From assembly GCA_937885815.1 (NCBI GenBank), contig CALABM010000113.1, forward strand, positions 1-14,783: a DNA stretch of 14,783 nucleotides. Reading direction: 5' to 3'. Origin of the DNA: an uncultured Verrucomicrobiales bacterium. GTDB taxonomy: Bacteria; Verrucomicrobiota; Verrucomicrobiia; Verrucomicrobiales; Akkermansiaceae. The notes beneath the pieces are model-generated. The model was not told the DNA's origin. It made no database searches and saw only the letters and a list, made by a program, of their open reading frames with translations. Every line of letters begins with the position of its first letter. Positions within the stretch are counted from its first letter, which is position 1. A program made the translations under genes and the position numbers. This document shows positions 1-6,383 of the stretch, piece by piece.

Positions 1-69
1 TAATCGTAGCAACAAGTATTACCGTTAAAACAACTATTTAAATATTTTTAAAAACTGTTTGACAATGAA

Positions 70-906
70 ATGTTTACTTTTAATCTATTTAAAGCTTTTA
101 ACAATAACCCTAATATATACAATGACTTGAAAGGACTGTACGACTTAGAAATTACGGTTCGGCGAACATATCACACTATGGATACGACCAGCACTTGGAT
201 AGCACAGTCAAATGTGCCAGGTTGCGAATCTATATCGGGAGTAGGCATTGAATTAAGGCAAGGCACATATAGATTGCAAAGGAGCCAGAGGCACCGATAT
301 GAAACAAAACAATATCCGATACCAGAAGGAACGTATTCTGGAGAATATTCTAATACAAGTACCTCCTTAAATGATCTTATGAATTCTTATAGCACTTACT
401 TAGAAAATCAAAGAAATAAACGAGAAGCTGTTCTTTATGCAAATCAGCAAAAGCGAGAAGAATACGAACAAGCTCGAAGAAGCTATAATGACATGCTTTT
501 CTTTCAAAAATGGTTAACAAGGGAGCCACGAGAACCTATATATGAAAATATCCCTGATGCATTTTATGAAATGGAGAATAGCGCAAGAAAGGATATAATA
601 TATACAAGAGGATTAGAAGTATGCAATGTTCCTAATATGGGAGGCATAAGATTCCACGCAGGGAGCACATGCGGATCGTCTAGAGGGTGTTTAATTGTTG
701 GCGAAGAAATATTGGAAATGCCATATCAGCACAGGTATACGAACTATGAACAAGAATTACACCCCTCTCCACAAACGATGCACTATGTGAATCTCGCGGG
801 GTCTTTCAGGAAGGCAGAGGAATTATCAAAACTATTATGTTGCATAGAAGAAAAAAAAGGAAGAACGGCTTCTATTAGAATAACGTATACTAGTAATCCC
901 AGTTAA
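70..906 (+). CDS. DUF5675-like protein with L,D-transpeptidase-like His/Cys motif
   Basis: This is a 278-residue protein without a signal peptide or membrane segment. Residues 26-90 (a DLEITVRRTYH strand, a VGIELRQGTYRL segment, then IPEGTY) follow the pattern I associate with the DUF5675 family. The hallmark IRFHAG...SRGCLIVGE at 193-212 puts His196 and Cys207 in the spacing of the His and Cys of L,D-transpeptidase-like folds. Between the two conserved parts, about residues 100-160 form a polar, Lys/Glu/Arg-rich insertion that is probably helical or coiled-coil. The coding sequence is AT-rich compared with recQ and later genes, suggesting acquisition by transfer. The ATG at 70 is the first in frame. 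I see no convincing Shine-Dalgarno sequence or promoter before it, so it may be co-transcribed with a gene left of the window. The family assignment is from pattern memory. Enzymatic activity, and whether it is an effector, are not shown. Confidence 0.55.
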   Translation: MFTFNLFKAFNNNPNIYNDLKGLYDLEITVRRTYHTMDTTSTWIAQSNVPGCESISGVGIELRQGTYRLQRSQRHRYETKQYPIPEGTYSGEYSNTSTSLNDLMNSYSTYLENQRNKREAVLYANQQKREEYEQARRSYNDMLFFQKWLTREPREPIYENIPDAFYEMENSARKDIIYTRGLEVCNVPNMGGIRFHAGSTCGSSRGCLIVGEEILEMPYQHRYTNYEQELHPSPQTMHYVNLAGSFRKAEELSKLLCCIEEKKGRTASIRITYTSNPS

Positions 907-919
907 TATCCATACATCT

Positions 920-949
920 ATCATATAGGGGGCACCCCCCCTATATGAT
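920..949. terminator. Perfect 13-bp hairpin between convergent genes
   Basis: ATCATATAGGGGG at 920-932 is exactly complementary to CCCCCTATATGAT at 937-949, leaving a 4-nt loop (CACC). It sits 13 nt after the stop of the DUF5675-like gene and 34 nt before the end of the converging ankyrin lipoprotein gene. A bidirectional transcription terminator is the simplest reading. Neither side has a clear T-tract, so it is not a textbook intrinsic terminator. Confidence 0.6.
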
Positions 950-983
950 TCAGCTAAGCACTACAATAGATTTACATAGTAGC

Positions 984-1589
984 TCACATATTCTCGTTCT
1001 TTTTGACTATTTCGAAGTTTTCACCGAAACTATACTCAGCATATAAGCATCGTGTGTCTTGATTATTTACATTCTTAGGAGTATATCCATATCTATCTCT
1101 AATATTCTCTGAAGCTCCGTGTTCCAGCAATTTCCTATAAGCTTCAGAATGATTTCTTATAGCAGCAAAGTGCAACGCAGTCAGGCCACAATGCGGATCG
1201 TTTGCCCCAAAATATTTATCATCATTGTCAATTTTGTTGGGATCGGCACCATTTTGTAAAAGAAAGTCCATCCCCTCCAAATCGTTCAAATAAGAAGCTA
1301 ACATTAAGGGTGTTACGCCCTGAAAAAGCCCCGATTGATAATTTGGAGTCAGTTCTTTATTTTTTATACGATTCATTAAAACGCTGTAATAAGGTCGAAC
1401 TAATTCATCTGGAAAAAAATATAGGGGAGAACAATACACTATAAAATCAAATTTATCGAGAAATCTATATTCAATAAAATCCATTTGTTCCCTATCTGTT
1501 CTTATTTTAATTCTATTACTATCTAAAGATAAGCAACTAGTTAATAAGAGTACAATAAGTGTATTCGATAATATAAAATTCGTCTTCAT
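984..1589 (-). CDS. Ankyrin-repeat lipoprotein
   Basis: This is a 201-residue protein counted from the ATG at 1589. I prefer this start because it gives a proper lipoprotein signal: MKTN, a hydrophobic stretch, then the lipobox LLTSC with the lipidated Cys at residue 19. An in-frame ATG at 1613 would add eight residues ahead of the signal. After about 70 unassigned residues there are two ankyrin repeats, around 93-121 (TPLMLASYLNDLEGMDFLLQ) and 137-171 (TALHFAAIRNHSEAYRKLLE). It is predicted to be a membrane-tethered periplasmic or surface binding protein. It converges with the DUF5675-like gene across a strong hairpin and has a good promoter upstream at 1676-1705. The gene is AT-rich like its neighbours. 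Ankyrin repeats bind proteins and do not reveal the partner; an immunity or anti-toxin role is possible but speculative. Confidence 0.75.
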   Translation of the reverse strand: MKTNFILSNTLIVLLLTSCLSLDSNRIKIRTDREQMDFIEYRFLDKFDFIVYCSPLYFFPDELVRPYYSVLMNRIKNKELTPNYQSGLFQGVTPLMLASYLNDLEGMDFLLQNGADPNKIDNDDKYFGANDPHCGLTALHFAAIRNHSEAYRKLLEHGASENIRDRYGYTPKNVNNQDTRCLYAEYSFGENFEIVKKNENM

Positions 1590-1613
1590 GTCGCTAGTGA
1601 AACCTGGCGCCAT

Positions 1614-2049
1614 CCTATCGCCACTTAGAAAGCCAATTTAAGCACCTCTCTTGTGTGCAGGTGGCGTATGTTTTGCTTATATCATTCTATACCCTCTGAT
1701 GTCAATCCTTTTTGGGCACAATTTTGTAGCGTAGGCATGACGTCCCGAACGAAGCGTGCCGTGCCGGAGCGAAAATCGCACCAAAAATTCGCAGGAAGGG
1801 GGCTGGAGTGTTTTTCCTTTATACATCAGGGGACTACAATTCTTTAGCAATTATACACGCACACGATGCTTTGCACAAGAAAAAGGGGGCTTAAACGGTT
1901 GTCTTAAAATCAGGTGCCATTATACCTGAAGAGTAAGCATAAGGCAAGATAAAGAAACTGGCTACCGAATGGAAGAATCACCGAAAAATCACACTCCGTA
2001 AGAAAAAATGCCAGCAAGTATTCCATTTGGAAAAATATCAAACAAACGA
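1614..2049. other. Gene-poor stretch between the two ankyrin genes
   Basis: Apart from the promoter at 1676-1705, I find no supported gene in these 436 bases. Bases about 1735-1830 are noticeably GC-richer than their surroundings and stay open in one plus-strand frame from 1653 to 1847 (64 codons). That frame has no recognisable domain and I do not call it. A small inverted repeat (TCAGGT at 1910-1915 with ACCTGA at 1924-1929) is too short to interpret. A 35-codon open stretch before about 2052 has no start codon. The region may contain a relic or a dispersed repeat. Confidence 0.4.
1676..1705 (-). promoter_or_regulatory. Sigma70-like promoter for the ankyrin lipoprotein gene
   Basis: On the minus strand TTGACA (1700-1705) is followed by an 18-bp spacer and TATAAG (1676-1681), the latter preceded by TGA (extended -10). 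Transcription would begin near 1669, giving a leader of about 80 nt before the ATG at 1589. This is the best consensus match in the window. Confidence 0.6.
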
Positions 2050-2646
2050 TTAAAAATAATCTTCGATAATACGAATGCAGTTATCTGAATGATATTTTTT
2101 CGCTATATCAAGTGCGTTATAGCCTCTATCTCTTTGTTCCCAACATTGTAAGCCACCTGTAGTTGCATGTACATTAGCTCCCGCTTCTATTAAGAGTGAG
2201 AGTATTTTTTCATTTCTCAACGAAATGGCCAGCAATAAAGGAGTATAACCATGCGGCGTGATGCGTGATTCTAAATCGGGAGAATACTTTAACAGAAGTT
2301 TTACTATTTCGGCATTACCCATATAAATCGCAAGATGTAGGGGAGGATAACCATCAATATTCTCATATGCATCATGCGTCATTATTTGTGGGCATCTGAG
2401 ATAATATGCGGATGGAATTCGGTGCTCGACGTTTGCCCCTCTGTCCAAGCACCACTCAACGCGCTCAATATTGGAGTCTATTATAGCTTGCTGAAACTGA
2501 CTTACTCCATATCGCATCGTTTCTTGACTTATGAGCGGAGTATAGTTAACGCTTTCATCTTTGTTGCTTGTAGCTTTGAATACAAGCAACACTGCAACTG
2601 CAGCACACAGCGCAACCCCGAAAAATATTACAACATGCTTCCTCAT
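2050..2646 (-). CDS. Membrane-anchored ankyrin-repeat protein
   Basis: This is a 198-residue protein from the ATG at 2646. An in-frame ATG at 2661 adds MLRGI and cannot be excluded. The N-terminus is MRKH followed by about 19 hydrophobic residues with no lipobox, so it is probably an N-terminal membrane anchor or uncleaved signal. The rest would face the periplasm. Ankyrin repeats follow: a weak first one (QQAIIDSNIERVEWCLDRGA), a clear one (PPLHLAIYMGNAEIVKLLL), another (TPLLLAISLRNEKILSLLIEAGA), and a degenerate C-terminal one (ALDIAKKYHSDN...). Together they cover residues 50-198. It resembles the ankyrin lipoprotein at 984-1589 in size, strand and architecture but is not an obvious duplicate. 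The gene is AT-rich. Its partner and function are unknown. Confidence 0.72.
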   Translation of the reverse strand: MRKHVVIFFGVALCAAVAVLLVFKATSNKDESVNYTPLISQETMRYGVSQFQQAIIDSNIERVEWCLDRGANVEHRIPSAYYLRCPQIMTHDAYENIDGYPPLHLAIYMGNAEIVKLLLKYSPDLESRITPHGYTPLLLAISLRNEKILSLLIEAGANVHATTGGLQCWEQRDRGYNALDIAKKYHSDNCIRIIEDYF

Positions 2647-2659
2647 AATTCCACGCAAC

Positions 2660-2687
2660 ATCCTAACATAATTTTCTCATAATTCAA
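2660..2687 (-). promoter_or_regulatory. Possible promoter of the membrane-anchored ankyrin gene
   Basis: On the minus strand TTGAAT (2682-2687), a 16-bp spacer and TAGGAT (2660-2665) preceded by TGT form a weak extended -10 promoter candidate. The alternative ATG at 2661 overlaps the -10 element. If this promoter is used, translation must therefore begin at 2646, with a leader of only a few nucleotides. Confidence 0.3.
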
Positions 2688-2957
2688 GAACATATCGCAG
2701 TATTCATGGATTTTTTGGGTCTGTTTCAGATTTGCTGATGAAGGCGTGGGACTAATCTTAACCACAGAAAAGGGTGCCGGAAAAGGATTGTCTCAATTTA
2801 AGCTATCGCTCCCCCTCTGACTCAAACAAGCCATTTCTTCATATTTTTCCCGTATGAGCGCAAGTATTTTATAGCAATAACACAGTGTGGGCGTTAATCC
2901 GTTTTATGGAGCATTCTCTTTTCGGTGACACTTTTTGATACAATACAGAGCTTTCCT
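2662..2957. other. Non-coding stretch left of recQ
   Basis: These roughly 300 bases separate the AT-rich segment from recQ. I see no supported gene, tRNA or clear terminator hairpin after recQ. A minus-strand frame is open for about 50 codons up to 2643 but has no start codon or recognisable domain. The base composition changes from AT-rich to GC-rich at about 2950, near the end of recQ. Confidence 0.4.
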
Positions 2958-4793
2958 TTACAGTTCCTCCCATGAAGCTGAGGCACAACAGCCATAAAGC
3001 TCATGCGCCCAGAGGCGGCGGGCCATGCTGCCGGGCGAGGTAAGGCCCAGCAGGAAACGCTTTCGCTGCGCGTCACGGGCGAACTCGGGAAGCCCCTCCA
3101 CAGGAGGCGGCGGACTCTGCGGCGCAGGAGGTAGCGCCACAGGCAAGGAGTTCAGGCATGCGGCACAGTGGCCGCAGTTCGGGCGAGTTTTCCCTGTAAA
3201 GTATTCTTCCAGAGCCGCGTTGATACAGCCTTCCCTTCCCTGAAGTATAGAAAGCAGCTTTTCTAGGCGGTCATGCTCTGCTGCCGCGCGGCGTGCATAA
3301 GCATTGCTGAGGGTTGCAGCCACGCTGCGGGGGTCAGCTGTGCCGATACTACGCAGGTACAGAGCCTGCTGGCGCAGAGTAATCTTCCATTCCCCTGCCT
3401 CCTCGCACTCGCGCAGCTGAGCCATGGCTTCCGCGTATGAACAATCCCAAGCTGCGGCAGCGTCCTCCACCTCACCATCACGGTTTTTATCCAGCCAGCG
3501 CAGGCGGTTTACCTCAGCGGCATCCCGCCCATCCGTGATAGTATTAATAGGAAAAAGCGGTTTGACTTTGTAATACTTGTAACCACGCTCCACCACCTGC
3601 ACAGTATCAGAGGATTGCAGGATATCCAGCGCACGCATGGGCACATCATCCGGCACATCACAGCTCGTGCCCAGCTCCCACAGGGAAACGGCGCGGGAAC
3701 CAGCCGGCATCAGCATACGCACGGCACGTAACACACCTTCGGCGTCCGGCTCAGCGGCATACACACGGTTGCGAGCATCTCGCACATCTGCGCCGTGCAA
3801 CAGCACCAGCGCCGTGGAGGGCTTGCCGTCTCTTCCGGCACGGCCACTCTCCTGCAGATAAGCCTCCGGCGAGCCCGGCACATTGAAGTGCACCACAGAA
3901 CGCACATCCGGCTTATCCACCCCCATGCCGAAAGCAATGGTAGCCACCAACACGTCACGTCTATTCTCCAGAAAATCATCCTGAAGAGCCTCTCGCAGCT
4001 CAGCCGTCAGCCCGGCGTGATACCCCGCGGCATTCAGCCCTGCGGCCTGTAGAGAAGCCGCAAGCTGCTCAGCGGTCTTCCGTGTGCGGGTGTACACAAT
4101 AGCGGGAAGATTGTGGGGGCATGAAAGAAAGCGAAGAAGCTCATCCTCAGGCGCATCAGAAGCCCGCACAAGGCGCGTGATATTCCCTCGGTAAGGGGAA
4201 TGAGCCACCACATCCTGCGGCGAGATATCAAAAGCGCAGCACAAATCCTCCTGCACACGAAGGGTGGCCGTAGCCGTCAGCGCCATGACGCTGCGGAAGC
4301 CGCGCGCCTTACGCCAAGCGGGCAGCTTCAGATAATCCGGGCGGAAACTATGCCCCCATTCAGACACACAATGAGCCTCATCCACCACGAAAAGCTGAAG
4401 CTCAGCAGATTGCAACGCTTGCAGCAAAGGCGGACTTTCCAAAGACTCCGGAGCCACAAACAACAGACGGAGATTCCCCGCTGCCACATCAGCCAATAGG
4501 GCCTCGCGCTCGGCCTCTTCCAGCGTGGAATCAAACCGAGCGGCTGCTATCCCCCTGCGCCTCAATGACTGCACTTGGTCACGCATCAGCGCTATCAGCG
4601 GACTCACCACCACAGACGTCCCCCCAAGCAGCAAGGCCGCGGCCTGATAGCACAGGCTCTTGCCGTGCCCGGTAGGAAGCACGCCCAGCGTATTCCTCCC
4701 GGCCAGAGCCGTTCGGATGAGTTCTTTCTGCCCGGCCCTGAGAGCGGGCACGCCGAAGGTATGAAGGATATGCTGTTCTGCGGTGCTGTCCAT
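2958..4793 (-). CDS. recQ: RecQ-family ATP-dependent DNA helicase
   Basis: This 611-residue superfamily 2 helicase would unwind DNA 3'-5' in recombinational repair in the cytoplasm. The motifs appear in order: Walker A PTGHGKSL (40-47), SPLIALMRDQ (64-73), DEAH (139-142) and the RecQ-specific aromatic loop HCVSEWGHSFRPDY. These are followed by TATAT (173-177), VLVATIAFGMGVDKPDVR (281-298) and QESGRAGRDG (314-323). A zinc-binding cluster follows with Cys523, Cys540, Cys543 and Cys546. After it comes a short proline-rich linker and about 45 C-terminal residues (RFLLGLTSPGSMARRLW), with no HRDC domain. This is a short-tail RecQ form. The ATG at 4793 begins immediately before the conserved N-terminal helix. 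It is divergent from tatD with 89 bp between them. Family assignment is certain; which of several RecQ paralogues it is remains open. Confidence 0.93.
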   Translation of the reverse strand: MDSTAEQHILHTFGVPALRAGQKELIRTALAGRNTLGVLPTGHGKSLCYQAAALLLGGTSVVVSPLIALMRDQVQSLRRRGIAAARFDSTLEEAEREALLADVAAGNLRLLFVAPESLESPPLLQALQSAELQLFVVDEAHCVSEWGHSFRPDYLKLPAWRKARGFRSVMALTATATLRVQEDLCCAFDISPQDVVAHSPYRGNITRLVRASDAPEDELLRFLSCPHNLPAIVYTRTRKTAEQLAASLQAAGLNAAGYHAGLTAELREALQDDFLENRRDVLVATIAFGMGVDKPDVRSVVHFNVPGSPEAYLQESGRAGRDGKPSTALVLLHGADVRDARNRVYAAEPDAEGVLRAVRMLMPAGSRAVSLWELGTSCDVPDDVPMRALDILQSSDTVQVVERGYKYYKVKPLFPINTITDGRDAAEVNRLRWLDKNRDGEVEDAAAAWDCSYAEAMAQLRECEEAGEWKITLRQQALYLRSIGTADPRSVAATLSNAYARRAAAEHDRLEKLLSILQGREGCINAALEEYFTGKTRPNCGHCAACLNSLPVALPPAPQSPPPPVEGLPEFARDAQRKRFLLGLTSPGSMARRLWAHELYGCCASASWEEL

Positions 4794-4804
4794 GTACTGC
4801 CTCT

Positions 4805-4833
4805 ATCATGCCGTATCCGGCCTGAATCGTCAA
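4805..4833 (-). promoter_or_regulatory. Promoter-like sequence for recQ
   Basis: On the minus strand TTGACG (4828-4833) and CATGAT (4805-4810) are separated by 17 bp. The -10 ends 11 nt before the recQ ATG, so the leader would be very short. The -35 match is good and the -10 match is moderate. Confidence 0.4.
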
Positions 4834-4843
4834 TTCATTTGTC

Positions 4844-4872
4844 TTGCATTTTTCGCCATCCTGTGTTACAAC
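4844..4872 (+). promoter_or_regulatory. Promoter-like sequence for tatD
   Basis: TTGCAT (4844-4849) and TACAAC (4867-4872) are 17 bp apart, and TGT directly precedes the -10 (extended -10). The -10 ends 10 nt before the preferred tatD ATG at 4883. The -35 lies 10 bp from the recQ -35 on the other strand, so the two promoters are back to back. Confidence 0.4.
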
Positions 4873-4882
4873 TCGCCGCGTT

Positions 4883-5698
4883 ATGATTATTGACACACAC
4901 TGCCACCTTATCTCTGAAAAGTACGGCGATATCGACGCCCTGCGAGAAGAATCCATCGCGCTGGGAGTGGGGCATTGTGTGACACAGGGCACCTCCGCAG
5001 ATGACTGGGAGCCCCAGCTCGAACTCGCAGCCCGCATGCCGGACTTCGTATCGTCCTGCCTGGCCGTGCACCCCTCTGAAGTTCACGCGGTTACGGATGA
5101 ACAGCTCGAGCACATGATGGACCTTTGCCGCCGCTATCCTCAGGCAGCCATCGGTGAAACCGGCCTCGATTACTTCTGGGAAGCTCCCGAGGGATGGACA
5201 GAAGACCGCTACCGTGCCCGCCAGCGTGACTTCCTGGAGCGCCACTTCCAGCTGGCTCAGGAGCTCGGGCTGAATATCTCCCTGCACACCCGCGACAAAG
5301 TGGGGCTCGAAAGCTTTGAGGATGCCTTCGCCATCGCCCGCAACTTCCCGAAAGTGCGCCCGGTATTCCATTGCTTTATCGGAGACGGCGCTCAGGCTGA
5401 GCGCATTTTCAGCGAGCTGGATGGCCTCATCTCCTTCACCGGCATCCTGACGTTCAACAAATCCGAGCATATTCAGGCCGTGGCCACATGGTGCCCGGCT
5501 GACAGGTTCATGGTGGAAACGGATTCTCCCTTCCTCTCCCCTGCCCCTCACCGTGGCAAGGTGAACATCCCCGGCCGCACCAAGTTTGTGGTGGATAAAA
5601 TTGCCGAGCTCCGCGGCGTCAGCCCTGAGGAAATCGCAGCCTGCACCACAGCAAATGCCTGCCGATTCTTCCGCCTTCCTGCACATCTCAACGATTAA
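4883..5698 (+). CDS. tatD: TatD-family metal-dependent hydrolase / DNase
   Basis: This 271-residue TIM-barrel metallo-hydrolase of the TatD/YcfH/YjjV family is a predicted cytoplasmic DNase. The metal-site signatures are all present: DTHCH at 4-8, Glu92 in GETGLDYFWE, His135 in LHTRD, His163 in FHCF and Asp214 in ETDSP. The length matches the family (about 260 residues). I start at the ATG at 4883 (MIIDTHCHL) because DTHCH normally lies within the first few residues. The frame also has an upstream ATG at 4844 that would add 13 atypical residues and lies inside the promoter-like sequence. It is divergent from recQ and followed after 6 bp by a lipoprotein gene, which it probably shares a transcript with. 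The physiological substrate of this paralogue is unknown. Confidence 0.92.
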   Translation: MIIDTHCHLISEKYGDIDALREESIALGVGHCVTQGTSADDWEPQLELAARMPDFVSSCLAVHPSEVHAVTDEQLEHMMDLCRRYPQAAIGETGLDYFWEAPEGWTEDRYRARQRDFLERHFQLAQELGLNISLHTRDKVGLESFEDAFAIARNFPKVRPVFHCFIGDGAQAERIFSELDGLISFTGILTFNKSEHIQAVATWCPADRFMVETDSPFLSPAPHRGKVNIPGRTKFVVDKIAELRGVSPEEIAACTTANACRFFRLPAHLND

Positions 5699-5704
5699 TT
5701 TTCT

Positions 5705-6325
5705 ATGTTCAAGCACGTTCTCTCCGCGCTCCTGTGCATCCTTGCAGTCTGTCTGTTAAACAGCTGTTACTTCAATTCTACCGGTCGTCTCTTAGACAGG
5801 GCTCAATACGAGGCCTACGCCACAACCGCCGACCTGTCTACCCAACCCGCACCGCTGGTATACACAGACGGCACGGGATACTTCATCGAGCTTCCCAGAT
5901 ACAGAAGCAACGGCGCGCCAAAGCTTCAGTACTCCATATTCGGTCAGAGCAATGAGAATACCGCGCCTCCTGAAAAAAGAGGCGTCGGCATGTTCCGTAT
6001 CCCCGAGGACTACGCCAACTGGCTCACCGGCCGAGGCAGAAGAGTTGAGAACGCAGCCTTTATGGTAGAAATGCCGAATGCCGAGGCCATCAAGGCCCGC
6101 TGTTCCACTCTTCCTGTTGTCAAAGCCCCGGGAAACAGAACCATTAACTACACCTACCGCTCACCCAATGCAGGGTGGATGTATGTAGCCGTACCTTTCA
6201 ACTGGCTGCTGGTTGACTTGCCCGTTACCGCAGTGGAAAATGCAGTGATTGCCGCCAGTGTGGTCGGAGTTGCCGCAATCTTGTCCGAGAATGATGAATG
6301 TCCCCTCTGTGGTCATGGATTATGA
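5705..6325 (+). CDS. Putative lipoprotein of unknown function
   Basis: This 206-residue protein begins with a lipoprotein signal (MFKHVLSALLCILAVC) and lipobox LLNSC, with the lipidated Cys at residue 21. The mature part has a Tyr/Pro-rich region and a hydrophobic segment near 158-193 (PFNWLLVDLPVTAVENAV...). That segment vaguely recalls small YceK/YidQ-type lipoproteins, too weakly to assign a family. The C-terminus has a CPLCG pair (Cys199, Cys202) that looks like half a zinc ribbon. It starts 6 bp after tatD, so it is probably co-transcribed. The stop is followed, in another frame, by a His-rich stretch (HHHRHH at 6330-6347) that could be a frameshifted tail. It converges with the glcD-like gene, with 58 bp between. 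Function unknown. Confidence 0.7.
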   Translation: MFKHVLSALLCILAVCLLNSCYFNSTGRLLDRAQYEAYATTADLSTQPAPLVYTDGTGYFIELPRYRSNGAPKLQYSIFGQSNENTAPPEKRGVGMFRIPEDYANWLTGRGRRVENAAFMVEMPNAEAIKARCSTLPVVKAPGNRTINYTYRSPNAGWMYVAVPFNWLLVDLPVTAVENAVIAASVVGVAAILSENDECPLCGHGL

Positions 6326-6383
6326 CAGCCATCACCATCGCCACCACACGCCACCAGCAGCACCACTAAATCAAAACAGCGCG

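Noticed and set aside
59..87. TTGACA at 59-64 as a promoter for the first gene
   Set aside because: It lies directly at the start codon. A matching -10 would fall inside the coding region, and the hexamers there are poor.
1653..1847. 64-codon plus-strand open frame between the ankyrin genes
   Set aside because: It has no recognisable domain or ribosome binding site, it overlaps the promoter of the opposite-strand gene, and its composition suggests a repeat rather than a gene.
4835..5716. Long minus-strand open frame opposite tatD
   Set aside because: The plus strand encodes an unmistakable TatD with all metal ligands. The opposite frame is a composition-driven shadow with no known domain.
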